A DNA stretch of 64,000 nucleotides from Nephrocerus scutellatus. Its lineage: Eukaryota > Arthropoda > Insecta > Diptera > Pipunculidae. A model generated the notes under the pieces. That model searched no databases. It was given only the letters and a program-made list of their open reading frames with translations, and was not told where the DNA came from. Within the stretch, counting starts at the first letter, position 1. Each line of letters begins with the position of its first letter. Shown here in pieces: positions 54,101 through 56,398 of the stretch. The DNA lies in the NCBI GenBank assembly GCA_947095585.1, contig OX352761.1, positions 92,507,833-92,571,832 of the forward strand. The letters run 5' to 3'. A program made the translations under genes and the position numbers.

Positions 54101-55875
54101 GTTGGAGAAAGTGATCCGAGATGTAATAACGAGAAAAACAATCCTCACAATTCTGACATCATTAGTAAATATCGAAGAGCTGTACAAGAATCTTTCATTC
54201 AGGAAATTCGCATTGACATCAAAGCTGCTGGTGGCTGGTGGATCGTAGACTTATGTGCTCAGCAAAAAGCACTGTGACTTTTTAGCCAAAAGTTTGAGAG
54301 GAAAGTGTTACAGGGAGTTTTTAGTCCGTAAGTCCGGACGATTCCAGAGACTCTAAAATGATGAGGTCTACGAGATCTTCCGCGTTGTCGAAGTCGTGAA
54401 GAAATTTTCTGAGTAATTTCAATATTTCATATATTTCCAAACCGAAGTAAAATGATTTGGTATTTCTGAATGGTGCTTGTTGCTTCTCTTGTTCTCTGAT
54501 CACCAAAGCCAAACCAACTATAATGCACCTTTGCCTGCTCAAGCTCAAGCTTAGCTTATTTGAGTAAGGTGTAATCCTGTCTATTGCAAGGCTGGTATGC
54601 TTGATCCGTGACGTGACAGTCGGTTACTACCGATTCACAGGCTCATCTTTTCGCTTTGAATGGTGCACTTACTATTACCTCTGAATCACTTGTTATTATT
54701 AAATCGATGACCATATTCGGTTCTTTCAATTCGATAAACAACAGCAGACAGGTTAAAGTCAGCACTCGGCCTATGCGCAGCATGTTTGTACAGAATTAGT
54801 CACATGATCAATTACAAGCAGAGACTACATATTATTTATTCGACCGTAGAAAGGAAATAATTACCTTAAAAGTTATTTTTTAAATCGTTATTTATCTGTT
54901 TTAAGAATAGCCCTTTAGTAAATAAATAGATTTTTATCATACAAATCTGAACCTATAGAACTAAAGCTGATGCCATGAAAAAATCAACAAAGAATGTAAA
55001 GTTTCACTTTTTAATTAACACCAAGCATTTGCTTTCGAAAGATTATAATTTAAGTCCTTGCAACGAATCAGACATGTCATATCATATTATATTATTACAT
55101 AATTAGGATGTATATACTGGTTCGCATGCTCTTTTGTTGTACATATAAGGTCAGTAAAAAATAGTCTGTCCTTGTAGAGCTTGTCAACTTATGTTGAGAG
55201 ACTGCAGGACACATATTCTAGATTTGTTGGATTCGGGTTTACATCCTCGAAATTAAGATAGAAATGTTTGTAAAATTTTGATGGATGCCCTTTCCATAAT
55301 TCCCTAGTTTGTTTATAGGTTTTACGTCTTGCATCCAACACTATGCAGCAGGTAATCTGCATCTTTCAAAATCAATAAGAAATAATGAGAAAAGTATTCG
55401 ACACTTAAAATGTTTTTTTATAATGCACATACGCTGAAGCGAAATGCAAACTGAAAAATATTGCCTCCTTGAGCATTGTGTTCGGAGTTTTCAAATTTCA
55501 ATCGGGACCATATGTTTTCAATTATTATTCAAGCTGATCTTAAAATAATTAGAATTATCTGAAATGTTCACATATCTGCGCGTAATTTATCGATAATTCA
55601 TGCAGACATACACCTCGTGCTACAGTGTTCAATATTTTTGATTATTGGACAGTGTAGTTTCTAGCAGCTCCCATTTCTCGCACGAACCCAATCATTTTCA
55701 AAACTCTTATGTTCTTTCAATAATATAATTTAGATAATAATTACACGCTTTTTGTTTCACATAAACTAAGTCCTTGCAATTCATAATCATTGTCAATGCA
55801 CAATGATTGTTATGCATGTAAAGTAAAATTAAATCAAAATTATTTAAAATATTTAAAACTCACTTGTCTCGACAT
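3612..55875 (-). CDS. cher: Filamin (cheerio-like), 5' part, 11 exons
   Basis: Filamins are dimeric actin crosslinkers that link cortical F-actin to membrane receptors; in Drosophila, cheerio builds ovarian ring canals. The exons, right to left, are 55864-55875, 34645-34996, 14417-14561, 13926-14261, 8064-8155, 6714-8006, 6267-6653, 5593-6159, 4337-5141, 3824-4276 and 3612-3747. They total 4578 nt, or 1526 codons with every junction in phase. The protein has a short acidic N-terminus, CH1, CH2, then 13 Ig-like filamin repeats, each opening like KVxxxGPGIE and closing like IPxSPF. The family usually runs 2200-2400 residues, so about a third (more repeats, hinge, dimerisation repeat) lies outside the window on the left. 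Exon structure is inferred from GT/AG sites and protein continuity, not transcripts. The first exon is the least certain. Confidence 0.93.
3824..4276 (-). CDS. cher: Filamin exon 10: Ig repeats 12 and 13 (part)
   Basis: Acceptor TTTTACACAG precedes the exon and donor AG|GTAAAT follows it. The translation runs from [13 protein letters not shown] to CKVTSKTG. It contains a complete Ig repeat (KNVTIKG ... [10 protein letters not shown]) and the start of the next ([14 protein letters not shown] ... [13 protein letters not shown]). It enters and leaves in phase 2, matching both neighbours. Confidence 0.93.
4337..5141 (-). CDS. cher: Filamin exon 9: Ig repeats 9 (end), 10, 11
   Basis: Acceptor TTTTTTGCAG lies immediately upstream and donor CAG|GTAGGT downstream. 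The frame runs from [16 protein letters not shown] to [10 protein letters not shown]. Repeat starts [12 protein letters not shown] and [12 protein letters not shown] are obvious, as is the repeat close [12 protein letters not shown]. The methionine inside this exon (codon near 5133) is internal and not a start, because the frame continues from exon 8. Confidence 0.94.
5593..6159 (-). CDS. cher: Filamin exon 8: Ig repeats 7 (part), 8, 9 (start)
   Basis: The acceptor AAACAAG sits just before an exon that begins by completing Thr ([13 protein letters not shown]). It carries the repeat start [15 protein letters not shown] and ends GIQPHG at donor G|GTATGC. Both phases match the neighbouring exons. 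The 451-bp intron to its left (5142-5592) holds nothing recognisable. Confidence 0.92.
6267..6653 (-). CDS. cher: Filamin exon 7: Ig repeats 5 (end), 6, 7 (start)
   Basis: Acceptor ACAACACAG, then [18 protein letters not shown] completes repeat 5. Repeat 6 begins [15 protein letters not shown], and the exon ends KIKVDGLEP at donor A|GTAAGT. It enters in phase 1 and leaves in phase 1. Confidence 0.93.
6714..8006 (-). CDS. cher: Filamin exon 6: Ig repeats 1 (most) to 5
   Basis: This 1293-nt exon is the largest coding block in the window. It starts [16 protein letters not shown] after acceptor CTCAAAG and ends at HTVEG|GTATTT. Four repeat openings are visible: [38 protein letters not shown] and [12 protein letters not shown]. 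The interval 6654-6713 is a 60-bp intron, which is why the coding sequence seems to run into non-filamin residues there. Confidence 0.95.
8064..8155 (-). CDS. cher: Filamin exon 5: start of Ig repeat 1
   Basis: A 92-nt exon between acceptor CATTTAG and donor G|GTAACA. It encodes [14 protein letters not shown] and ends [12 protein letters not shown], which joins exactly to the next exon. The first base completes an Arg codon begun in exon 4. It is separated from exon 6 by a 57-bp intron. Confidence 0.92.
8156..8534. other. Start of filamin intron 4, no feature
   Basis: AT-rich intronic DNA between exon 5 and the mariner relic. I see no further repeat or open frame. Confidence 0.4.
8535..11590 (+). 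pseudogene. Decayed mariner (DD41D-like) interrupted by a LINE
   Basis: A transposase-like reading runs from about 8650 to 9295 and resumes at about 11105-11500. The recognisable pieces are [25 protein letters not shown] (first catalytic Asp), [10 protein letters not shown] and VTVWCG, then after the insertion [15 protein letters not shown] (second Asp) and [11 protein letters not shown] (third Asp). Stops and frameshifts occur in several places, including TAA after the helix-turn-helix region, so it is dead. The 5' end starts near GGTGTCCCAATAAGCGG. On the right only a stub, AAATCTGA, of the matching inverted repeat can be seen. It belongs to the same broad group as the intact element at 45884 but is a different family. 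Confidence 0.8.
9300..11105 (-). pseudogene. Non-LTR retrotransposon fragment inside the mariner relic
   Basis: Read on the minus strand, this has the end of an endonuclease domain ([14 protein letters not shown], about 10915-10960). Further on are a reverse transcriptase start ([17 protein letters not shown], about 10030-10080), [25 protein letters not shown] and the catalytic YADD near 9650. Stops and frameshifts interrupt it. It lacks both the 5' ORF and a 3' tail, although non-LTR copies normally keep the 3' end. It splits the mariner transposase between the VTVWCG and NYRHML blocks. Confidence 0.75.
11630..11835. repeat. Tandem pair of a ~120-bp repeat
   Basis: The segment GCAATTTCTCAAGCGATTCG ... 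GACTAAGATGCGACTATAAG occurs near 11637 and again near 11757. A third, inverted copy lies at 48735-48835. The repeat is non-coding; it may be part of a larger dispersed element. Confidence 0.75.
11836..12364. other. AT-rich intron with a (TA)n microsatellite
   Basis: Holds a short TA microsatellite near 12217-12236 and no coding signal. Confidence 0.45.
12365..12500 (+). repeat. SINE body fragment
   Basis: Its minus strand reads GGACGTTTGTCGGACATTGG ... TGAAAAATACTTTT. This matches the body of the tRNA-derived SINE at 21445-21640, so the copy here is in plus orientation. The tRNA-like head is degraded. Confidence 0.5.
12501..13925. other. Filamin intron 4, right part
   Basis: Mostly featureless. 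A 26-bp word (ACAGTCACTTTCGTCTATGG and following bases, about 12836-12861) recurs exactly at about 35639-35664. Bases 13060-13115 (AGTACCCGGCG ... CTACTGACCACCCACC) resemble the head of the CCCACTGAC minisatellite element seen at 47985. Confidence 0.4.
13926..14261 (-). CDS. cher: Filamin exon 4: CH2 domain and linker
   Basis: Starts [17 protein letters not shown] after acceptor ATCATAG and continues [40 protein letters not shown] and [14 protein letters not shown], the core and last helices of the second calponin-homology domain. A short proline-rich linker ([10 protein letters not shown]) leads to the first Ig repeat. Donor is CAG|GTAAGC. CH1 and CH2 together bind F-actin. Confidence 0.95.
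14417..14561 (-). CDS. cher: Filamin exon 3: CH1 end, CH1-CH2 junction
   Basis: A 145-nt exon between acceptor GCTCACAG and donor AG|GTGAAA. It encodes [20 protein letters not shown], then [16 protein letters not shown] and SGPTPKQ. Its first two bases join the G of exon 2 to give Asp, so the join reads VNI-D-SSD, and its last two bases join exon 4 to give Arg. The exon frame is not the longest open frame on this strand here, so it is easily missed. Confidence 0.93.
14624..14945 (+). mobile_element. Deletion derivative (MITE) of the DD41D mariner, copy 1
   Basis: It shares the left ~117 bp and right ~160 bp with the intact mariner at 45884-47187, almost base for base. The right part even keeps the last transposase codons (MTFVKN ... 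[11 protein letters not shown]). The middle, about 1 kb of coding sequence, is replaced by an A run of about 45 nt (14739-14783). It is flanked by TA (14622-14623 and 14946-14947). The right tip reads CACGT instead of CACCCGT. Confidence 0.88.
14954..15216 (-). mobile_element. Deletion derivative (MITE) of the DD41D mariner, copy 2
   Basis: Same structure as copy 1 but inverted: the T run is at 15063-15101, and the left-end sequence of the autonomous element appears here on the right. It lacks about 57 bp near the 3' end that copy 1 keeps. TA dinucleotides flank it (14952-14953 and 15217-15218). Only 8 bp separate it from copy 1, so the two form a large near-palindrome. Confidence 0.87.
15395..15740 (+). 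pseudogene. RTE-like retrotransposon fragment
   Basis: Plus-strand residues such as [20 protein letters not shown] (about 15560-15620) and the bases GAGCGCGAATTTGAAATAGT near 15468 match the C-terminal reverse transcriptase region of the RTE-like copy at 41690-44055. Many frame breaks are present. Confidence 0.6.
15960..16320 (+). pseudogene. RNase H / C-terminal LINE fragment
   Basis: A reading [12 protein letters not shown]..., then [13 protein letters not shown] and [14 protein letters not shown], resembles the end of a retrotransposon RNase H domain (usual form GHAGIEGN..AD..A). It is frame-broken and short. It is related in type, but not in close sequence, to the element at 32130. Confidence 0.45.
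16440..17430. other. No recognised feature
   Basis: Intronic AT-rich DNA (filamin intron 2). No repeat match in the window and no convincing coding region. Confidence 0.4.
17440..18030 (+). repeat. Tandem-unit repeat family, copy B (with tail)
   Basis: Carries about four ~120-bp units, each with CGGAGATACAC and GGGGCCCCACGACC, followed by the family tail: GTGGGTTAAAAATTGATC, a CCAG microsatellite, GCGAAGTT, then TAGAGAATTTAAAA ending near 18030. Confidence 0.75.
18031..18383. other. No recognised feature
   Basis: Contains a TTGAACCTGTG word near 18047, reminiscent of a tRNA or SINE B box, but no matching A box at the right distance. Nothing else is recognised. Confidence 0.35.
18384..18552. 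mobile_element. Foldback (palindromic) MITE-like element, ~170 bp
   Basis: The left half (GGCCGGGCGCACATTGAGCG ... GTAGTCGCGGTTTTT) pairs with the right half, whose reverse complement reads GGTCGGCTGTATATTGAGCG ... TATGCCGAGGTTTTT. The arms are about 80 bp with scattered mismatches and almost no loop. No coding capacity. Possible short AT-rich target duplication (TTAA/TAAA) at the ends. Confidence 0.75.
18640..18860 (+). repeat. Two copies of a ~90-bp repeat
   Basis: GAGACTAAGCTGCTGACAAA ... TTTCAGCTCTCTAGG occurs near 18655 and again (GAGACTGAGCTGCTGAAAAA) near 18769. Each is followed by AAAAAG or CTCAAAGAAG stretches. A third, weaker copy lies near 21340. Non-coding. Confidence 0.65.
18880..20565. 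other. No recognised feature
   Basis: AT-rich intron DNA with short TATA-type microsatellite patches near 19880 and 19960. I see no gene. Confidence 0.4.
20569..20780 (+). repeat. Direct duplication of a ~80-bp hairpin-ended unit
   Basis: The unit TTTGAACAGGACTGTCTGAT ... AACAGCCTGTTCAAAAA occurs twice (about 20578-20659 and 20699-20780). Each copy starts with TTTTGAACAGG or TTTGAACAGG and ends with its complement CCTGTTCAAAA. The spacer is a short stretch like the head of the tandem-unit family (AAATTCTCTAATC). Confidence 0.75.
20781..21135 (+). repeat. Tandem-unit repeat family, copy C (3' part)
   Basis: Has two to three units (GAAGAAAATCGGG, GACCCCGGGGCCCG, GGAGATACACATGTG) and the family tail with TTAAATTAAATTAAATTAAA, a CCAG microsatellite and GCGAAGTTAATATAGAG. 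Confidence 0.7.
21290..21425 (+). repeat. Third copy of the CTGCTGACAAAATTTCAG repeat
   Basis: GACCTGCTCACAAAATTTCA ... CTCTAGGTCGTGCGAATGG ... GACCTCAAAAAAAAAG matches the pair at 18640-18860. Here it directly adjoins a SINE. Confidence 0.55.
21445..21640 (-). repeat. tRNA-derived SINE
   Basis: On the minus strand the head reads GTCGCTCAGTGGATAAGAGC (A box, 21611-21630), then TCGTGGTTCGAATCCC (B box, 21575-21590), then a body ending CCGGCATTAAATTGTAGG. Box spacing fits an RNA polymerase III promoter. It is not a functional tRNA: the arms do not pair and the sequence runs into a long unrelated body. Similar copies are at 38400-38660 and 61459-61570. Confidence 0.75.
21641..24866. other. Long featureless stretch of filamin intron 2
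   Basis: AT-rich DNA. A GTGC-type microsatellite lies near 23300-23320. A short word (GTGTTCCAGAGTTATG, about 24368) recurs near 186. No convincing coding region on either strand; the open frames are short and have no recognisable domain. Confidence 0.4.
24868..25611 (+). repeat. Tandem-unit repeat family, complete copy D
   Basis: Has both ends: head AACAACCCATAAAAATTCTC, about five units with GGAGATACAC and CCCCGGGGCCC cores, then the tail GTTAAAAATTGATCGCAAGA, a run of CCGA (25558-25582) and AAGTTAATATAGAGAATTTAA. The words ATTCTCTA (left) and TAGAGAAT (right) are inverted relative to each other, a subterminal inverted repeat. No protein-coding capacity. Confidence 0.8.
25612..26050. other. 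No recognised feature
   Basis: Intronic DNA without a repeat or gene I can name. Confidence 0.35.
26052..26345 (-). pseudogene. Jockey/CR1-like LINE 3' fragment, internally deleted
   Basis: Minus-strand reading [19 protein letters not shown] matches the C-terminus and 3' tail of the LINE at 58205-59430. The sequence then jumps to a block (GTTTCTTCGATGCAAGATCC) that in the longer copy lies some 420 bp further in, so the middle has been lost. The 3' end is an A-rich tail (T-rich on plus) near 26060. Confidence 0.75.
26350..26450 (-). repeat. SINE body fragment
   Basis: ATTCGTGTTGTGCGTGT near 26356 and ATATTCGAACAGCAAATTTA near 26411 match the bodies of the SINEs at 38400 and 21445. There is no head. 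Confidence 0.45.
26575..26930 (+). pseudogene. LINE 3' end with (CAA)n tail
   Basis: The translation [20 protein letters not shown], then [20 protein letters not shown], is the well-known C-terminus of an insect Jockey/I-type reverse transcriptase ORF. It is followed by CTACAACAACAACAACAG, a simple-repeat tail typical of the 3' end of such elements. The cysteine motif region is partly deleted. It is 5'-truncated. Confidence 0.8.
26931..28740. other. No recognised feature
   Basis: AT-rich intron DNA with no domain-bearing frame and no repeat match I can see. Confidence 0.4.
28743..29110 (-). repeat. GTCAGT-rich minisatellite element, copy 1
   Basis: Begins AAGCTACAGTTTTGTGGTCA and continues as GT-rich DNA with repeated GTCAGTG words. 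It shares its start and composition with 35130-35545. On the other strand the words read CACTGAC, as in the minisatellite at 47985-48430. Confidence 0.6.
29114..29718. repeat. Tandem-unit family: inverted composite with two 3' ends
   Basis: The left end is the family tail in reverse (TCTATATTAACTTCACTTGC, TTGCGATCAATTTTTAACCC). The right end is the same tail forwards (TTAAAAATTGATC, CCAG microsatellite, GCGAAGTTAATATAGA). Units switch orientation around 29380-29480, where a segment shared with 60490-60560 sits. A short family head (TTTTCATGTAAATTCTCTAA) follows at 29727. Confidence 0.75.
29985..30350 (-). pseudogene. Jockey/CR1-like LINE fragment
   Basis: Bases 30040-30350 closely match 59000-59270 of the larger LINE. 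The minus-strand reading includes [20 protein letters not shown], the catalytic FADD of reverse transcriptase, and [20 protein letters not shown] in other frames. Frameshifts are frequent. Confidence 0.8.
30360..32125. other. No recognised gene; small hairpins
   Basis: AT-rich intron DNA. Perfect short hairpins occur near 31484-31501 (AAATGTGATT...ATCACATTT type) and 31630-31662 (GGTCAAGG ... CCTTGACC). A repeat-like block near 31700-32030 has no partner in the window. Confidence 0.4.
32130..34023 (+). pseudogene. RNase H-bearing non-LTR retrotransposon, 5'-truncated
   Basis: The reverse transcriptase is open from 32188 to 33027 and contains [14 protein letters not shown] and the catalytic motif AYADDV (about 32389). 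A frameshift follows, then an RNase H domain (33050-33427) with FTDGSK and YVDSQTA. After another shift come [17 protein letters not shown] and a zinc-knuckle-like C-terminus ([11 protein letters not shown] ... [10 protein letters not shown]). It ends with CCTAACCTAACC. The RNase H points to the I/R1/LOA group; I cannot fix the clade. The endonuclease and gag-like ORF are missing, so it is dead. Confidence 0.88.
34024..34644. other. Filamin intron 2, right end
   Basis: AT-rich DNA up to the exon 2 donor (G|GTAAGTTT at 34644). No repeat recognised. Confidence 0.4.
34645..34996 (-). CDS. cher: Filamin exon 2: N-terminus and CH1 domain
   Basis: After acceptor TTTTATAG the frame reads [20 protein letters not shown], then [17 protein letters not shown], the CH1 start [30 protein letters not shown] and the conserved [20 protein letters not shown]. 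It ends VNI plus one base at donor G|GTAAGT. It is open upstream of the first Met (codon at 34930) as far as the acceptor, so the exon is either internal, using the start at 55875, or initiates at that Met from an alternative promoter. Confidence 0.94.
35130..35545 (-). repeat. GTCAGT-rich minisatellite element, copy 2
   Basis: Starts GGTTATAGGTTACAGTTTTG and runs through GT- and GGTG-rich repeats (GGTGGGGTGGTTAGGTGGG near 35410-35470) with a G run near 35255. It ends GGGTATTTCAGCTAGTTTAT, the complement of the ACTAGCTG...CCC head seen at 36195 and 47990. Confidence 0.6.
35546..36190. other. No recognised feature
   Basis: Intron 1 DNA. The only notable item is the 26-bp word near 35639 shared exactly with 12836. 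Confidence 0.35.
36195..37130 (+). repeat. Dispersed element with 3-4 internal tandem units
   Basis: Head ACTAGCTGTTCCCAGGCGCT resembles the start of the element at 47985. Inside, a unit GCGCCACCTACCGGG ... ATAAACTTATCGG ... CGAACAT ... GGCGTGATGA recurs from about 36555, 36718, 36858 and 36982 (spacing 164, 140 and 124 bp, the last copy partial). It ends in a TATATATATGGAT stretch near 37130. Non-coding. Confidence 0.7.
37131..37955. other. Mostly unassigned; one shared repeat
   Basis: Bases about 37380-37460 (GCACTTAACAGATTTCTC ... TATACTTTTTGAG) match 52600-52720 inverted. The rest is AT-rich with T-runs near 37335-37370. Confidence 0.4.
37960..38375 (+). pseudogene. RNase H fragment of a non-LTR retrotransposon
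   Basis: Reads [19 protein letters not shown] (a form of FTDGSK), [13 protein letters not shown], then [15 protein letters not shown], the second active-site block of RNase H, and after a frame break PGDSDIGGN. It has the same architecture as the RNase H part of the 32130 element but is diverged. Confidence 0.75.
38400..38660 (-). repeat. tRNA-derived SINE, degraded
   Basis: On the minus strand: TGGGCGCCGTTGCTTAGTAG (A-box region near 38655-38636), GAGGTTTGAAGTCCC (B-box region near 38605) and a body ending near ATTCGTGTTGTGCGTGT. Shares body words with the copies at 21445 and 26350. Confidence 0.65.
38661..40480. other. No recognised feature
   Basis: AT-rich intron 1 DNA. Several short open frames lack domain or repeat support. 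Confidence 0.4.
40485..40639. mobile_element. Possible small TIR element, 155 bp
   Basis: GACTGTTCGATTG (40485-40497) is the exact reverse complement of CAATCGAACAGTC (40627-40639). The flanking words GAAGA and TTTTCC do not give an obvious target duplication. Further GTTCGATT words occur at about 40408 and 40683 on alternate strands, so a longer inverted structure is possible. Confidence 0.5.
40640..41190. other. No recognised feature
   Basis: AT-rich intron 1 DNA. Confidence 0.35.
41193..41645 (-). repeat. Tandem-unit repeat family, copy F (reverse)
   Basis: Starts with the reversed tail AAATTCTCTATATTAACTTC then TTGCGATCAATTTTTAACCC, and continues with three units bearing GTGTATCTTTGATGG and CCCCGGGCCCCGGG. 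It breaks off at an RTE-like element. Confidence 0.75.
41690..44055 (+). pseudogene. RTE-like non-LTR retrotransposon with internal deletions
   Basis: The endonuclease domain begins SWNVRSLYR (about 41980) and carries [15 protein letters not shown] and IDHVLID, interrupted by a stop at about 42587. The reverse transcriptase N-terminus is open from 42599 to 43309 ([18 protein letters not shown]). The palm core between VIIGPY and [11 protein letters not shown] (43400) is missing. The C-terminal part ([20 protein letters not shown]) stays open to 43804. It ends with GTAGAGCCAAATATGATGAT and a short ATG-repeat tail, as RTE elements do. Dead copy. Confidence 0.85.
44056..44536. other. No recognised feature
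   Basis: AT-rich intron 1 DNA between two repeats. Confidence 0.35.
44537..45632. repeat. Tandem-unit family: inverted composite with two 3' ends
   Basis: The left edge is the reversed tail (AAATTCTCTATATTAACTTC, CTGG microsatellite, GATCAATTTTTAACCC). The right edge is the forward tail (GTTAAAAATTGATCGCAAGA ... GTGAAGTTAATATATA). Between them lies the segment CTGTAAGTTGATATCGACAA ... CT microsatellite ... GCACACACCGCACACAGTC shared with 60310-60560, then three forward units with GACCCCGGGGCCCG cores. Confidence 0.8.
45884..47187 (+). mobile_element. Complete DD41D mariner (rosa-like), 1304 bp
   Basis: The ends are inverted repeats: left (A)GGGTGTTTTTTTAGGAGGTT, right AACCTCTTAAAAAAACACCC, differing at one position over 20 bp. 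TA dinucleotides lie directly outside (45882-45883 and 47188-47189), the target duplication of the mariner/Tc1 superfamily. A single open transposase gene fills the interior, and the flanks are unrelated AT-rich intron DNA. The DD41D spacing matches the rosa subfamily reported from Ceratitis rosa and other tephritids. Two deletion derivatives sit 31 kb to the left. Confidence 0.92.
45996..47081 (+). CDS. Mariner-type DD41D transposase
   Basis: A 361-aa protein that should cut and paste the element at TA sites in the nucleus. I chose ATG at 45996 ([18 protein letters not shown]) because the frame upstream lacks an ATG and this start gives the usual mariner N-terminus. Residues 1-115 hold two helix-turn-helix units, including [20 protein letters not shown]. 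The catalytic residues are Asp159 (FSDEAHF), Asp252 (FQQDGATCH) and Asp294 ([11 protein letters not shown]), with 41 residues between the last two. The length is typical for mariners, and no stop or frameshift is present. It ends [11 protein letters not shown]. It could be active; I cannot tell whether it is expressed. Confidence 0.93.
   Translation: MNRLTPEQRFQIVEIYFQNQCSIKNVYRALREFYGAHNRPSETTIKNVITKFRSTFTLLDAKPPTRMRRVRTEENIAVVEASVEENDNLSIRRRAQQIGLCPSTLWKILRKDLGLVPYKIQLVQELKPHDHRLRREFSDWSLNQLNEDPFFYRKILFSDEAHFLLNGYVNKQNCRIWSKDNPHAVQELPMHPDKCTVWCGLWAGGIIGPYFFKNEEGRRVTVNGNRYRTMLNEFLLSNLEDMDMDEMWFQQDGATCHTARETIDLLKETFNDNIISRNGPVNWPPRSCDLTPLDYFLWGYVKSLVYVDKPQSIDALETNIQRVIADIRPQMLEKVLENWTSRMTFVKNSRGSHMPEIVFKC
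47190..47534. other. No recognised feature
   Basis: AT-rich DNA right of the mariner. Confidence 0.35.
47535..47710 (+). repeat. Degenerate short tandem repeat
   Basis: About seven imperfect copies of TTTTCAAATCAAATTAACAA, 20-30 bp apart. Confidence 0.65.
47743..47940 (+). pseudogene. Tc1/IS630-type transposase C-terminal fragment
   Basis: Reads [18 protein letters not shown], then after a stop and frame shift [20 protein letters not shown]. These are the second Asp (LDN) and the final Glu (IEN) blocks of DDE transposases of the Tc1/IS630 type, where the usual form is PPYSPxLNPIENxWSxxK. The spacing is shortened, and there is no N-terminal half or TIR nearby. Confidence 0.65.
47985..48722 (+). 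repeat. Element with CCCACTGACC minisatellite
   Basis: Head ACTAACTGTACCCGGGCGCT, then from about 48020 to 48430 a degenerate minisatellite of 10-20 bp words such as CCCACTGACCTCCCG and CCCACTGACGCCACG. After that comes a non-repetitive tail (CGGTCGAGCCGTTTCGGAGT ... ATTTTTATATATTAGATGA). Similar heads or bodies occur at 13060, 28743, 35130 and 36195. The long open frames here are a by-product of the 3n-like periodicity, not a proline/threonine-rich protein. Confidence 0.7.
48735..48835 (-). repeat. Inverted third copy of the 11630 repeat
   Basis: CTTATAGTCGCATCTTAGTC ... CATACGAATCACTTGAGAAA is the reverse complement of the unit at 11637-11712. Confidence 0.75.
48845..48950 (+). repeat. Short tandem repeat AACAGTGTCTCACTT
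   Basis: Five to six copies of AACAGTGTCTCACTT and variants, 14-18 bp apart. Confidence 0.75.
48985..49365 (+). pseudogene. RTE-like endonuclease fragment
   Basis: Closely matches 42318-42640 of the larger copy: GAATTCTTTGAATCAATCGA, the [12 protein letters not shown] block and [18 protein letters not shown]. Here the stop that breaks the other copy at IDHVLID is absent, but other stops are present. A few bases of the same region recur near 52419-52445 (CTGATGACGGTACAAACGTA). Confidence 0.8.
49440..49705 (+). pseudogene. C-terminal zinc-knuckle fragment of an RNase H LINE
   Basis: [20 protein letters not shown], then [20 protein letters not shown], has the C-x2-C ... H-x4-C layout found at the C-terminus of I/R1-like elements, as in the 32130 copy. 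Only this end is present. Confidence 0.6.
49720..51183. other. No recognised feature
   Basis: AT-rich intron 1 DNA. A C/A-rich patch near 50935-51005 faintly resembles the minisatellite element. Confidence 0.4.
51184..52055 (-). repeat. Tandem-unit repeat family, complete copy H (reverse)
   Basis: Left: AAATTCTCTATATTAACTTC, TTGCGATCAATTTTTGACCC. Right: TTAGAGAATTTACATG ... TTTATGGGTTGTTTTTT, the reversed head. Six or so units lie between, with GTATCTCCGATAGAC and GGGCCCCA words. Both subterminal words AAATTCTCTA and TAGAGAATTT are present as an inverted pair about 830 bp apart. It is the cleanest whole copy for defining the family. Confidence 0.82.
52056..52595. other. Mostly unassigned
   Basis: Contains only the small RTE-like scrap near 52415-52445. 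Confidence 0.35.
52600..53640 (-). pseudogene. Decayed non-LTR retrotransposon
   Basis: On the minus strand, 53180-53400 reads [20 protein letters not shown] then [12 protein letters not shown], the N-terminal reverse transcriptase motif. Bases 52745-52905 read [15 protein letters not shown] then [13 protein letters not shown], the next conserved block. Bases 52600-52720 contain a repeat shared with 37380-37460. There is no intact catalytic YADD. I cannot assign the clade. Confidence 0.6.
53641..53985. other. No recognised feature
   Basis: An open frame at 53691-53939 has no recognisable domain; I do not call it a gene. Confidence 0.3.
53990..54410 (+). pseudogene. RTE-like reverse transcriptase fragment
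   Basis: [17 protein letters not shown] is followed in another frame by [18 protein letters not shown], then [12 protein letters not shown]. These are blocks between the palm core and thumb of RTE-type reverse transcriptases, broken by frameshifts. It fills part of the core that is deleted in the 41690 copy. Confidence 0.65.
54411..55863. other. Filamin intron 1, first part
   Basis: AT-rich DNA next to the candidate first exon. A LINE 3'-tail-like scrap (TTTTTTTATAATGCACATAC) occurs near 55412. Confidence 0.4.
55864..55875 (-). CDS. cher: Candidate filamin start exon (Met-Ser-Arg-Gln)
   Basis: On the minus strand ATAAAAATGTCGAGACAA is followed at once by GTGAGT, a strong donor. A has position -3, a good fly start context. 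The four codons end in phase 0, exactly what exon 2 (acceptor at 34998-34997, phase 0) needs. No other evidence ties the two together across 20.9 kb, so this is an inference. Confidence 0.55.
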
Positions 55876-56350
55876 TTTTATTTTGTTGTAATCACACTTT
55901 GAAAGTTTTTTAAAAAACACGAACGCACTTAAAAATTAAATCAGAAATTATTATTTTTACAATTTATATTATATTACATATGTTATTATAAAAAAATGTT
56001 GTTATCACTCTCGCCTGCGTTAAGATGTTCTAACGTCTTTAATTATTATTTATTGTATTATCAATAATTTTTTGTAAAATGACCGCTTGCATCGAACGCG
56101 CGCAAATATATCACCTTAACTAAACTTGCTACAGCGATAAAATAAATTTTCAAATGAAAAGTTGAACGCTAAATTTGTTAGTTTTAGTTTTTCTTGTTTT
56201 TTTTTTTTTGCTGTTGTCGTCTTTCCCAAATTTCGTTGCAAAAGTGGCAATAGCACGTCACAAGTCACACCACACCGCGTTCAAACAAATGCACAGAAAC
56301 TGTAGGAAGATTGTTGTAGTTTTTTGATTATTGTAGTCACATGGCAAGGC
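55876..56350 (-). promoter_or_regulatory. Possible 5' UTR / promoter region of filamin
   Basis: This is where the leader and promoter should lie if the start exon is right. I see no decisive TATA box or initiator. The region is AT-rich near the ATG and becomes mixed, with CACGTCACAAGTCACACC-like words near 56255. Confidence 0.25.
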
Positions 56351-56398
56351 GACAAAAATCGTCGTAGTCTTTTTCTTCTTTAAATATGTGGATCTGTC

